Shown: positions 58,101 through 64,000 of the stretch, one piece after another
Position numbering within the stretch: the stretch's first letter is position 1
Layout of the letters: each line of letters opens with the position of its first letter
Assembly (NCBI GenBank): GCA_947646015.1
Contig: CANSEY010000015.1
Location: 31,330 to 95,329 of the forward strand
DNA length: 64,000 nucleotides
From: an uncultured Bacteroides sp.
GTDB lineage: Bacteria; Bacteroidota; Bacteroidia; Bacteroidales; Bacteroidaceae
Reading direction: 5' to 3'
The notes under the pieces: generated by a model
Seen by the model: the letters and a program-made list of their open reading frames with translations, nothing else
Database searches by the model: none
What the model was told of the DNA's origin: nothing
Program-made: the position numbers and the translations under genes

Positions 58101-59110
58101 GAACGGGCATCGGCTTGTCTTACTCCAAGATTCTAGTGGAACTGCACGGCGGCTCCATCGGCGCACGAGACAATTCGGAATCGGGAGCTACCTTCTTCTT
58201 CGAACTACCGCTGAAACTGGAATCGGAAGAGATCATCTGCCAGCCCAAAGCATATCTGAATGAATTGATGAGCGACGACAGCGGCAAGCAGTCACAAGAG
58301 GAAGACAACTTCGCCACCGCTCCCTACAGCATTCTGGTGGTAGACGACAATCCCGACCTGACGGACTTCTTAAAGAAAGCACTGGGAGAATACTTCAAAC
58401 GTATATTGACTGCCTCTGATGGCGTAGAGGCACTTCAGCTTATCAAAAGCCATACTCCCGACATCATCGTAAGTGACGTCATGATGCCCCGCATGAACGG
58501 ATACGAGCTTTGCAAAAACATAAAGGAAGACATTGCGATCAGTCACATCCCCGTTATTCTGCTGACGGCAAGAGACGACAAACAAAGTCAGATGAGCGGC
58601 TACAAAAACGGTGCGGACGCCTATCTGACCAAACCGTTCGAAGTGGAAATGCTGATGGAACTGATCCGTAACCGACTAAAAAACCGTGAACATACCAAGA
58701 AGAGATATCTGAACGCAGGACTGATCCCCGCTCCGGAAGAAAGCACCTTCAGCCAGGCAGATGAAACGTTCCTGCTCAAACTAAACAAGATCATTCAAGA
58801 GAATCTGGACAGTAGCCGATTGGATATTCCTTTTATATGCAAAGAAATCGGCATGAGCCGGGCCTCTCTTTACAACAAGCTGAAGGCACTGACGGACATG
58901 GGAGCCAATGACTATATCAATAAGTTCCGGATGGAGCAGGCAATTCTACTGATCACCGGCACGGAAATGTCATTTACGGAAATTGCGGAGAAAGTGGGAT
59001 TCACTACTTCCCGTTATTTCAGCACGACTTTCAAGCAGTACACGGGCGAAACACCGACTCAATATAAAGAGAAACATAAGAGAGAGACATCAAAAACAAT
59101 TAATCAATAA
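55145..59110 (+). CDS. Hybrid two-component system regulator of PUL 2
   Basis: 1321 aa from ATG 55145. Signal peptide (LYIVLCIAFITQMAGVLPLQA), then a periplasmic double beta-propeller of Reg_prop repeats (FVWIGTRSGLGRFDG, KLWIGTDGGGINILE, KIWIGTDGGGVNLFN) to about residue 650, a Y_Y_Y domain (YRYQIEGLNDQQ), and one membrane helix near 760 (WWFTLGCALLVTGMIV). Cytoplasmic: HisKA with His813 (NISHELRTPLTL), HATPase (DQGCGL, GTGIGLSYS), receiver domain with Asp1067-Asp1068 and acceptor Asp1111 (SDVMMPRMNGYEL), and an AraC helix-turn-helix (SRASLYNKLKALT). All catalytic residues are intact. It senses a glycan fragment in the periplasm and activates the adjacent glycan genes. Confidence 0.95.
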   Translation: MKARLYIVLCIAFITQMAGVLPLQAGHYYYKQISLKEGLPSTVRCILTDEQGFVWIGTRSGLGRFDGHELKKYIHHADDPHSLPHDLVLQIAEDEQYNIWILTDKGVARYQRQSDDFYLPTDEKGKNITAYSTCPTPEGLLFGAKNKIYFYSYRDGSFRLLQEFDQTPDFRNFNITILSLWDEETVLCCSRWQGLLLLNLKTGAYSRPPFDCGKEIMSMIIDSKNRIWIAPYNNGLYCFDRNGKQLASYTTRNSSLSNNVILSLAERENKLWIGTDGGGINILEPETGQLSLLEHIPGRDNYSLPANSILSLYNDRNNNIWAGSIRNGLISIREVSMVTYTDVVPGNDRGLSNNTILSLYQQSDDKIWIGTDGGGVNLFNPLTEKFTHYLSTWEDKVASICQFTPDKLLISLFSQGVFVFNPSTGEKQPFTIIDDETTTRLCNRGKAVNLYQNSPDNVLLLGDHVYQYDLNKRTFRIATEQEGQDIIGALLPITNHEDYTYLNDTKRIYQLDKRNNRLTSLFRCFNDTVINSVARDEYGDFWIGSNYGLIHYNPATKVRTPFTTTLFTEVTLIVCDQQGKVWFGTNDMLFAWLIKEKKFVLFGESDGAIQNEYLSKPRLLSSHGDVYMGGVKGLLHINSNLPPATSELPKLQLSDVIVNGESVNNELCGDPTGISVPWNSNISIRIMSKEEDIFRQKVYRYQIEGLNDQQIESYNPELVIRSLPPGDYQIMASCTAKDGSWIPSQQILELTVLPPWYRTWWFTLGCALLVTGMIVETFRRTLKRKEDKLKWAMKEHEQQVYEEKVRFLINISHELRTPLTLIHAPLSRILKSLSPADTQYLPLKAIYRQSQRMKNLINMVLDVRKMEVGESKLLIQPHPLNEWIEHVSQDFVSEGEAKNIQIHYRLDPRIKIVSFDKDKCEIILSNLLINALKHSPQDTEITITSELLPEEKRVRISITDQGCGLQQVDTQKLFTRFYQGMGEQSGTGIGLSYSKILVELHGGSIGARDNSESGATFFFELPLKLESEEIICQPKAYLNELMSDDSGKQSQEEDNFATAPYSILVVDDNPDLTDFLKKALGEYFKRILTASDGVEALQLIKSHTPDIIVSDVMMPRMNGYELCKNIKEDIAISHIPVILLTARDDKQSQMSGYKNGADAYLTKPFEVEMLMELIRNRLKNREHTKKRYLNAGLIPAPEESTFSQADETFLLKLNKIIQENLDSSRLDIPFICKEIGMSRASLYNKLKALTDMGANDYINKFRMEQAILLITGTEMSFTEIAEKVGFTTSRYFSTTFKQYTGETPTQYKEKHKRETSKTINQ

Positions 59111-59147
59111 AACCCCTAATATACAAATTTCTTAACACATTATTTTT

Positions 59148-60677
59148 ATGAACTACAAATTATTTTCTTTAGTAAGCGGTACGCTTATTCTTTCCAGTCT
59201 GTCTGCCAGCGGACAGAAAAACAACACAAAGCCGAATATCCTCTTCATCCTCTGCGATGACATGGGATATGGCGATCTGGGATGCTACGGTCAGCCATTC
59301 ATCCGCACCCCCCATCTGGATGCGATGGCAAGCGAGGGTATGCGCTTCACACAGGCATACGCAGGAAGTCCCGTCAGTGCTCCTTCCCGAGCTTCATTTA
59401 TGACAGGGCAGCATACAGGACATTGCGAAGTACGGGGCAACAAGGAATATTGGACGAACGCCCCCACAGTAATGTATGGCAACAACAAGGAGTATGCAGT
59501 AGTCGGTCAGCATCCTTATGACCCCGATCACGTTATCCTGCCCGAGATAATGAAAGAGAACGGATATACCACCGGTATGTTCGGCAAATGGGCGGGAGGT
59601 TATGAAGGTTCCTGCTCCACTCCGGACAAACGCGGGATAGACGAATATTTCGGCTACATCTGTCAGTTCCAGGCCCACCTTTACTATCCTAATTTCCTCA
59701 ATCGCTACAGCAAGGCATTAGGCGACACAGGCGTAGTACGTGTCATTATGGACGAGAACATCAAGTATCCGATGTACGGTGCCGATTATCAAAAACGCCC
59801 GCAATATTCGGCGGATATGATTCACCAGAAAGCAATGGAATGGCTGGATGAGCAGGACGGCAAACAACCGTTCTTCGGAGTGCTGACTTATACCCTGCCC
59901 CATGCGGAACTGGTTCAGCCGGAAGACTCTATCTTAAATGAATATAAAGAGAAATTCAATCCTGACAAGAGCTACAAAGGCAGCGAAGGATCGCGATACA
60001 ACGCGATCACGCATGTACACGCACAATTTGCAGGAATGATTACGCGACTGGACTACTACGTCGGAGAAGTACTGAAAAAGCTGAAAGAGAAAGGACTGGA
60101 CGAGAATACACTGGTCATTTTCTCCAGCGACAACGGCCCTCACGAAGAAGGCGGAGCTGATCCTACATTCTTCGGCAGAGACGGTAAACTGCGTGGCTTG
60201 AAACGCCAATGCTATGAAGGAGGTATCCGTATCCCATTTATCGCCCGCTGGCCGGGACGTGTACCTGCAGGTACAGTGAACGACCACATCTGCGCTTTCT
60301 ACGACCTGATGCCTACTTTCTGCGAGATCATCGGCGAAAAGAATTACGTAAAGAAATATGCGAACAAAGACAAAGAAGTAGATTACTTCGACGGCATTTC
60401 CTTCGCCCCGACATTACTGGGAAAGAAAAAGCAGAAGGAACATGACTTCCTTTACTGGGAATTTAATGAAACAAATCAGATTGGCGTACGCATGGGAGAC
60501 TGGAAGATGGTAGTAAAGAAAGGGATACCTTTCCTTTATAATCTGGCAACGGACATTCATGAAGACAACAATGTGGCCGACCAGCATCCGGAGATTGTAG
60601 AAAAAATGAAGGCAGTTATCTTTGCACAGCACACGCCTAACCCAAACTTCTCCGTTACACTACCGGAGAAGAAATAA
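59148..60677 (+). CDS. S1 sulfatase, S1_20-like, next to HTCS (PUL 2)
   Basis: 509 aa, signal peptide (LFSLVSGTLILSSLSASGQ). NILFILCDDMGYGDLGCYG near residue 30, active-site signature S77-A-P-S-R then ASFMTGQHTGH, TTGMFGKWAGGYEGSC near 144, and FSSDNGPHEEGGAD near 325. It is paralogous to the PUL 1 sulfatase at 30029. By position directly after the HTCS gene it matches BT1636, recalled as the 3-O-sulfo-galactose sulfatase needed for colonic mucin use; that assignment rests on memory of gene order and on family resemblance. No separate promoter was seen in the 37-base gap. Confidence 0.9.
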   Translation: MNYKLFSLVSGTLILSSLSASGQKNNTKPNILFILCDDMGYGDLGCYGQPFIRTPHLDAMASEGMRFTQAYAGSPVSAPSRASFMTGQHTGHCEVRGNKEYWTNAPTVMYGNNKEYAVVGQHPYDPDHVILPEIMKENGYTTGMFGKWAGGYEGSCSTPDKRGIDEYFGYICQFQAHLYYPNFLNRYSKALGDTGVVRVIMDENIKYPMYGADYQKRPQYSADMIHQKAMEWLDEQDGKQPFFGVLTYTLPHAELVQPEDSILNEYKEKFNPDKSYKGSEGSRYNAITHVHAQFAGMITRLDYYVGEVLKKLKEKGLDENTLVIFSSDNGPHEEGGADPTFFGRDGKLRGLKRQCYEGGIRIPFIARWPGRVPAGTVNDHICAFYDLMPTFCEIIGEKNYVKKYANKDKEVDYFDGISFAPTLLGKKKQKEHDFLYWEFNETNQIGVRMGDWKMVVKKGIPFLYNLATDIHEDNNVADQHPEIVEKMKAVIFAQHTPNPNFSVTLPEKK

Positions 60678-60699
60678 GGTAATAAAAGTTTATCATTTA

Positions 60700-60772
60700 G
60701 GCACAGATTTCGCGGATTACACGGTTTTTAGTTACTCAACTTTAAAACCGTGTAATCCGCAAAATCCGTGCC
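60700..60772. repeat. Long inverted repeat after sulfatase
   Basis: Arms of 29 bases at 60700-60728 and 60744-60772 match at 27 positions (GGCACAGATTTCGCGGATTA... against its complement), loop 15 bases. It starts 22 bases after the sulfatase stop and probably ends that transcript. The GGCAC(A/G)GATTT...GCGGATTACACGG sequence looks like a dispersed Bacteroides repeat. Confidence 0.85.
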
Positions 60773-60800
60773 TGACTGTTATCAATAACCGAATAATCCG

Positions 60801-60956
60801 CTATTGATCCGAGAGTTTACGTACTGATTCTTTTTCTTCCTCCCGTCTCTTCCTATACCGGATATACCGCAGTGACCACTCATGCATTTTCTTCAGAAAC
60901 TCCTCTTCTGTGAGCGTATCATAGTAATAATTAAATATACGCTCGTAATAGTTCAA
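60801..60956 (-). CDS. 51-aa basic/acidic helical ORF, second of an overlapping pair
   Basis: From TTG 60956, whose TTGA overlaps the TGA of the upstream ORF, to TAG at 60801. It begins MNYYERIFNYYYDTLTEEEF and is rich in Tyr, Arg and Glu at the end (RYRKRREEEKESVRKL). No ATG exists in this frame after its upstream stop. It could be made by translational coupling, or by a -1 shift from the upstream ORF at the A7 run (60979-60985). No family is recognised. Confidence 0.5.
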   Translation of the reverse strand: MNYYERIFNYYYDTLTEEEFLKKMHEWSLRYIRYRKRREEEKESVRKLSDQ

Positions 60957-61102
60957 ACACTTATCATCCCTTTTTTTAGCATTTCGTAAGTTTCCTTACT
61001 CATGCCTATAGCTTGACACATGGCTGAAACAACCACTTTCTCACATTTAAGTACCTCTTCGATAAAAAGGCCGAATGCAAAATGATGATACTCTTTTTTC
61101 AT
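60953..61102 (-). CDS. 49-aa hypothetical ORF, first of an overlapping pair
   Basis: From ATG 61102 to TGA 60953-60955. It begins MKKEYHHFAFGLFIEEVLKC and ends KETYEMLKKGMISV; the middle (VVSAMCQAIGMSKETYEML) resembles a short helix-turn-helix-like segment, but that is a weak impression. It contains A_AAA_AAA followed by GGG, a slippery sequence, 10 codons before its end. It is divergent from the VirE_N gene. Confidence 0.5.
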   Translation of the reverse strand: MKKEYHHFAFGLFIEEVLKCEKVVVSAMCQAIGMSKETYEMLKKGMISV

Positions 61103-61157
61103 TTTTTCTTGTTTTAAACGTTAATAATGATTTAGTTGTTATAAAAATATTCACATT

Positions 61158-61177
61158 AGTTCGGATATGTCCGAACT
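61158..61177. promoter_or_regulatory. Operator-like palindrome
   Basis: AGTTCGGA-TATG-TCCGAACT, perfect 8-bp arms, in the gap between the divergent small ORFs and the VirE_N gene and just upstream of the latter's -7 box. Confidence 0.5.
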
Positions 61178-61197
61178 GCCGTTATATCACTTTATCC

Positions 61198-61205
61198 TAA
61201 TTTTG
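61198..61205 (+). promoter_or_regulatory. -7 promoter element for VirE_N gene
   Basis: TAATTTTG matches TAnnTTTG, 53 bases before ATG 61259. Confidence 0.5.
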
Positions 61206-61258
61206 CGCTGCGTTTCAAAAACAGAACCGCATTATTAAAAGAATTAACGATAAATGTT

Positions 61259-61885
61259 ATGACAAACAATTTCAGAATGTCTTATTTCATGCCCCCGATT
61301 GCTCCCATCAGGAACGAACAAGGACAAACCGTTACACCCGCCACACTCACTCCCTTCTGCGAAGTTTCGGTCGAACAGGTATATCAGATGATCACCTGCA
61401 ACGAAAACCTCAAAGCACTGACCGAACAAGTACGCGGTGCCGGAGACCTGCGAATGGCAAAAGCCTCTTTACTCCCCTACGTAACCCCATGCGGCACATT
61501 CATCCGCCGGAGTAGTAAATTCTTCGCATCGCCTTCCGGGCTCGTAGTGGTAGATATAGATAACCTCGACTCCTATCAGAAAGCCGTGGAAATGCGTCGT
61601 ACACTGTTCGACGACCTTTTCCTCTGTCCCATACTTACATTCATCAGTCCCAGCGGCCGGGGCGTGAAAGCATTCGTACCTTATAGCAAACTCTACGCAG
61701 ACGATCAGACACGGAACGTAAAAGAAAGCATAAACTGGGCAATGCAATACATAGAAATAACCTACGGATCAGAAATGGACGACTCCACAGAAACTCCGCC
61801 AAAAGCTGTAGACACCTCCGGCAAAGACATCGTAAGAGCCTGTTTCCTCAGCCACGACCCACAAGCACTATTCAGAGAGTATTAA
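61259..61885 (+). CDS. VirE_N (BT4734-like) domain protein
   Basis: 208 aa with no signal or membrane helix. The sequence fits the BT4734/BF3469-type VirE N-terminal domain: DLRMAKASLLPYVTPCGTF near residue 64, SGLVVVDIDNLDSYQKAVEMR near 97 and CPILTFISPSGRGVKAFVPY near 122. The acidic residues in VVDID and the SPSGRGVK loop resemble the active site of primase-polymerase (AEP) folds. In many Bacteroides the domain is fused to the PriCT_2/DUF3987 part; here that is the separate next gene. Possible role in replication or mobile-element biology; the true function is not established. Confidence 0.75.
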   Translation: MTNNFRMSYFMPPIAPIRNEQGQTVTPATLTPFCEVSVEQVYQMITCNENLKALTEQVRGAGDLRMAKASLLPYVTPCGTFIRRSSKFFASPSGLVVVDIDNLDSYQKAVEMRRTLFDDLFLCPILTFISPSGRGVKAFVPYSKLYADDQTRNVKESINWAMQYIEITYGSEMDDSTETPPKAVDTSGKDIVRACFLSHDPQALFREY

Positions 61886-61950
61886 ATTATAATCACGAAT
61901 GATCAACTTCAATTGTCAATTATCATTTGTCAATTGTCAACTCCCCAAAA
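61886..61950 (+). repeat. Repeat-like AT-rich linker
   Basis: CAATTGTCAA occurs at about 61911 (as CAATTGTCAATTATC) and 61930 (CAATTGTCAACTCC), with TCATTTGTCAATTG between. Such TCAATTGTCAATTATCAATT strings are common in Bacteroides intergenic DNA. The stretch separates two domains often found in one protein. Confidence 0.5.
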
Positions 61951-63798
61951 ATGACCAATATTGAATCTTTACGCCTCATCACTGAGGCAGTCGAAACGGC
62001 AGGTGCCGACATTGCACCCTCTTACGCCGAGTACGTACAATTAGCATTCGCCATCGCAACAGACTGTGGCGAAGCAGGACGTGAGTTTTTTCACCGCCTG
62101 TGCCGGATATCCGCCAAATATCAGCGCGAGCATGCCGAACGAATGTTCTCCAACGCCCTCATGAAGCAGCATGGAGAAATACATCTGGGAACGGCCTTTC
62201 ATCTCGCAGAATCAACAGGAGTGAAAATCTGCCGGGAGGAAGTTATGAACAGCCGGAAAAATGCAGAAAATGCACTAAATGCACCCTACAATTTCTCCAC
62301 ACACAGGCGCGCGTATAATAAGGTGGAAGAGGAAGAAAACGACAACGACGAAAACACCAACGCTTCCGAAGAACTCTCGACAGACAGTGATCCTCTACAA
62401 CCGCTGCCTACTTTCCCCGAAGCAGACTGGCCTAAAATCCTGATGCTCATTATGAGCTATGCCACCTCTCCTACACAACGGGACATACTCTTGCTCGGAG
62501 CACTGACCGCACTAGGAGCTACGATGGAACGCTATGTGAGATGTTCCTATTCCGGAAAATACCAGTCTCCTTGTCTGCAAACCTTCTTTGTAGCCCCTCC
62601 TGCTTCGGGTAAAAGCGGACTTTCACTTATCCGCCTGCTCGTAGAACCTATTCATGACAAAATTCGCCAACAAGTGGACGAAGAAATGAAAGCCTACCGG
62701 AAAGAAAAGAAAAACTATGAGTTGCTGGGCAAAGAACGTGTCAATACAGAAGCACCTCAGATGCCTCCCAACAAAATGTTTCTTATCTCGGGCAACAACA
62801 GCGGCACCGGCATTCTGCAAAATATCATGGACGCTAACGGAACAGGACTCATCTGCGAAACCGAAGCGGACACCATCGCCTCCGCCATCAGCTCCGAATA
62901 CGGGCATTGGAGCGACACGCTCCGCAAAGCCTTCGACCATGACAGACTGTCCTACAACCGACGTACCGATCAGGAATACCGGGAAGTAAAGAGAATCTTT
63001 CTTGCCGTCCTGCTTTCGGGGACACCCGCACAGGTGAGAGCCCTCATCCCGTCGGCGGAGAACGGACTTTTCTCCCGCCAACTGTTCTACTACATGCACG
63101 GCATCTATACATGGGCTGACCAGTTTGCATGCGGAGAGATAGATCTGGACGAAATCTTCAGGTCCATAGGCAGGGATTGGCAACTAAAGCTGGATATACT
63201 GAAAGAACACGGCATCCATACGCTTCGCCTCACCGACGAGCAGAAAAAGGAATTCAACGCTCTCTTCTCCGATTTGTTTTTCCGTTCGGACATTGCCAAC
63301 GGCAACGAAATGAGAAGTTTCATAGCCCGTCTGGCTGTCAATATCTGCCGCATCATGTCAACGATAGCCATGTTACGGGTGTTGGAAATCCCCCAACCCT
63401 ATCAGCTTAAGAGTTCTGACAGATACGCTCCCGTTCCGGACAAGGAAATTCCCACAGATAACGTCAAGGACGGCATTATTACCCGTTGGGATATAACTAT
63501 CACTCCTGAAGACTTTAAAGCTGTTCTTGGGCTTGTAAAGCCTCTCTATCGGCATGCCACGCATATATTATCTTTCCTTCCATCTTCGGAAATCCCACAC
63601 AGGGCCAATGCCGACCGTGACGCCTTCTTCGATGCGCTGGGTGACGAGTTCACCCGTACACAGTTGACGGAACAGGCTACAGCTATGGGAATCAAACCCA
63701 ACACCGCACTCTCCTGGCTGAGACGTCTCGTAAAAAAGGGACTCTTTGTCATGAAAGAAAAGGGGACTTACGTACGCGCACGTGTGTGCGTGTGTTAG
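61951..63798 (+). CDS. PriCT_2 / DUF3987 primase-helicase-like protein
   Basis: 615 aa from ATG 61951 (MTNIESLRLI); the frame extends to TTG 61927 through a repeat-like AT-rich stretch. The N-terminal part (residues 1-100: YAEYVQLAFAIATDCGEAGREFFHRLC) fits PriCT_2. After an acidic linker comes DUF3987 with a P-loop (VAPPASGKSGL near 220), SGNNSGTGIL, CETEADTIAS and RIFLAVLLSGTPAQVRALI. The C-terminal region carries a winged-helix-like tail (NTALSWLRRLVKKGLFVMKE). It probably acts with the VirE_N protein as a two-piece primase/ATPase. HU-like and amidase genes often follow such loci, but the window ends first. Confidence 0.8.
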   Translation: MTNIESLRLITEAVETAGADIAPSYAEYVQLAFAIATDCGEAGREFFHRLCRISAKYQREHAERMFSNALMKQHGEIHLGTAFHLAESTGVKICREEVMNSRKNAENALNAPYNFSTHRRAYNKVEEEENDNDENTNASEELSTDSDPLQPLPTFPEADWPKILMLIMSYATSPTQRDILLLGALTALGATMERYVRCSYSGKYQSPCLQTFFVAPPASGKSGLSLIRLLVEPIHDKIRQQVDEEMKAYRKEKKNYELLGKERVNTEAPQMPPNKMFLISGNNSGTGILQNIMDANGTGLICETEADTIASAISSEYGHWSDTLRKAFDHDRLSYNRRTDQEYREVKRIFLAVLLSGTPAQVRALIPSAENGLFSRQLFYYMHGIYTWADQFACGEIDLDEIFRSIGRDWQLKLDILKEHGIHTLRLTDEQKKEFNALFSDLFFRSDIANGNEMRSFIARLAVNICRIMSTIAMLRVLEIPQPYQLKSSDRYAPVPDKEIPTDNVKDGIITRWDITITPEDFKAVLGLVKPLYRHATHILSFLPSSEIPHRANADRDAFFDALGDEFTRTQLTEQATAMGIKPNTALSWLRRLVKKGLFVMKEKGTYVRARVCVC

Positions 63799-63858
63799 GG
63801 ATGCCCCGTAAAAGTGCATTTTTGCATCGGTTGATAACTTTGCGTCATAGGGATATAA

Positions 63859-63945
63859 CGTTTTGTAGAAGCTAAAGCACCGCTTTAGATACCATAAAGC
63901 TATGCTTTAGAAGTCGTAAAGCATAGCTTTAGCCAATACAAAACG
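63859..63945. repeat. Palindrome, copy 2 of the dispersed family
   Basis: Core arms TAAAGCTATGCTTTA (63895-63909) and its complement (63917-63931) around GAAGTCG, with a small side hairpin (GCTAAAGC-ACC-GCTTTAG, near 63871-63888) and outer arms CGTTTTGTA / TACAAAACG (63859-63867, 63937-63945). It matches the core and loop style of the element at 8317-8387. The remaining 55 bases of the window hold CTTATTACCTG-type short repeats and no gene. Confidence 0.85.
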
Positions 63946-64000
63946 CCCTCGCAGTCTACAACACTTATTACCTGTTACCTAATACTTATTACCTGCTCAT

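Overview
The window looks like the chromosome of a gut Bacteroides, most likely B. thetaiotaomicron or a close relative. The signs are SusC/SusD pairs, a hybrid two-component regulator, Ser-type sulfatases, and Bacteroidetes promoters of the form TAnnTTTG (mostly TATCTTTG), with almost no Shine-Dalgarno sequences. From memory, with no search run, the gene order sulfatase ... ECF sigma/FecR/SusC/SusD/GH20/sulfatase ... sulfatase/GH29/GH2/GH20/sulfatase ... SusD/SusC/GH18 ... HTCS/sulfatase matches the BT1596-BT1636 region of strain VPI-5482.

Layout. 1-5.4 kb: a secreted sulfatase, then two tandem TPR-containing membrane histidine kinases; the second has lost its phospho-acceptor His and its ATP-binding motifs. 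5.4-20.9 kb: mostly core genes (MATE transporter, ffh, a cytochrome c maturation/triheme peroxidase operon, folD, a CapA-like protein, tRNA-His, pspC, dnaX, ftsB/divIC, an OmpH-like lipoprotein, pepD, a secreted endonuclease/phosphatase-fold protein). 21.0-31.5 kb: polysaccharide utilisation locus (PUL) 1, controlled by an ECF sigma/FecR pair and carrying an STN-type SusC, a SusD, a GH20 hexosaminidase and a sulfatase. 31.7-32.9 kb: an MscS channel. 32.9-60.7 kb: PUL 2. It has GH18, SusC, SusD and a GH16-fold lipoprotein on one minus-strand unit, and sulfatase, GH20, GH2, GH29 and sulfatase on further minus-strand units. An amino-sugar nucleotidyltransferase and an APH-kinase/RapZ-domain fusion, a one-protein hybrid two-component regulator (HTCS) and a second S1_20-like sulfatase lie at its right end. 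60.8-63.8 kb: a pair of tiny overlapping ORFs, then a VirE_N/PriCT_2-DUF3987 primase-helicase-like pair.

How it fits together. The enzymes of the two PULs (sulfatases predicted for Gal and GlcNAc sulfates, alpha-fucosidase, beta-galactosidase, beta-N-acetylhexosaminidases, an endo-type GH18) suit stepwise dismantling of sulfated, fucosylated host glycans such as mucin O-glycans or keratan-type poly-LacNAc. Hexosamines would be released. The most unusual element is the two-gene unit at 52.8-55.0 kb, where a sugar kinase is fused to the RapZ C-terminal domain (a glucosamine-6-phosphate sensor in enterobacteria) and translationally overlaps a MurU-like nucleotidyltransferase. This may be an amino-sugar salvage and sensing module tied to glycan foraging.

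Intergenic regions carry several striking palindromes: a four-hairpin array with an exact 22-bp period (31598-31679), long inverted repeats at 28203-28313 and 60700-60772, and one palindrome family present at both ends of the window (8317-8387 and 63859-63945).
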